DNA from: Vibrio tasmaniensis 1F-187
Lineage (GTDB): Bacteria > Pseudomonadota > Gammaproteobacteria > Enterobacterales > Vibrionaceae
Direction: 5' to 3'
DNA: 5,501 nucleotides
Assembly (NCBI RefSeq): GCF_000272405.2
Contig: NZ_AJZM02000361.1
Location: 1-5,501 of the forward strand
Shown: positions 5,481 through 5,501 of the stretch, one piece after another
Layout of the letters: the number at the start of each line of letters is the position of its first letter
Numbering within the stretch: position 1 is the first letter of the stretch
Notes under the pieces: model-generated
Told to the model about the DNA's origin: nothing
The model's input: the letters and a program-made list of their open reading frames with translations, nothing else
The model's database searches: none
Translations under genes and position numbers: made by a program

Positions 5481-5501
5481 GGCTTTGTTGCGTAATTAAA
5501 T
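5481..5501. mobile_element. Terminal inverted repeat of an IS5-family, IS903-group insertion sequence (partial, runs off the window)
   Basis: The window ends with GGCTTTGTTGCGTAATTA (5481-5498) and three further bases. This matches the GGCTTTGTTG start that is characteristic of IS903-group ends in the IS5 family; the IS903 end reads GGCTTTGTTGAATAAATC. The element would begin at 5481 and continue to the right. The group usually makes 9-bp target duplications, so the left copy would be 5472-5480 (CATTTTGTG). The transposase is outside the window. The call rests on about 20 bp and recall of the family's ends. Confidence 0.55.

Noticed and set aside
1..5501. CRISPR array, tRNA or rRNA
   Set aside because: No regularly spaced direct repeats and no tRNA-like or rRNA-like sequence were seen on either strand.

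Overview
The window looks like accessory DNA from a Vibrio-type gammaproteobacterium. The evidence is an A+T-rich backbone, a T6SS-style polymorphic effector of a kind best known from Vibrionaceae, and what appears to be the end of an IS903-group (IS5 family) insertion sequence at the right edge. Genus assignment is inference; there is no rRNA, tRNA or housekeeping gene to anchor it.

Left half (1-2246): three genes built from families known from nucleotide-signal conflict systems. (i) A DUF4231/SLATT two-TM membrane protein on the + strand, whose reading frame is still open at the left edge and is probably the C-terminal part of a longer protein. (ii) On the - strand, a 135-aa TIR-like protein of the ThsB (Thoeris) type that keeps the expected catalytic Glu. 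(iii) On the + strand, a 408-aa protein with an N-terminal nucleoside 2-deoxyribosyltransferase-like domain and a C-terminal TPR-S ('TRAFs-binding', DUF4071-like) repeat domain. The SLATT and TIR genes converge on a perfect 12-bp hairpin, and the TIR and TPR-S genes diverge from a 118-bp control region. A reasonable model is sensing by TPR-S, a nucleotide signal made or cleaved by the TIR and NDT-like domains, and membrane permeabilisation by SLATT. No ThsA is present, so it is not canonical Thoeris.

Middle (2247-2611): a 365-bp non-coding stretch with three inverted repeats and no supported gene.

Right half (2612-5358): an antibacterial toxin-immunity pair. The 829-aa effector reads, in order, an unassigned N-terminus, a MIX-like segment, a LysM module, an S-type pyocin domain, and a colicin-E7/E9-type HNH DNase with all metal and catalytic residues at exact colicin spacing. 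Its stop is 2 nt before an 84-aa Im7/Im9-family immunity gene whose ribosome binding site lies inside the toxin's last codons. G+C falls from about 50% to about 38% at the nuclease boundary (hand count), which suggests a swapped toxin-immunity cassette. A candidate terminator follows, then the IS end at 5481-5501.

Overall this resembles a defence/offence island: an abortive-infection-like module next to an interbacterial DNase effector, bordered by a mobile element.
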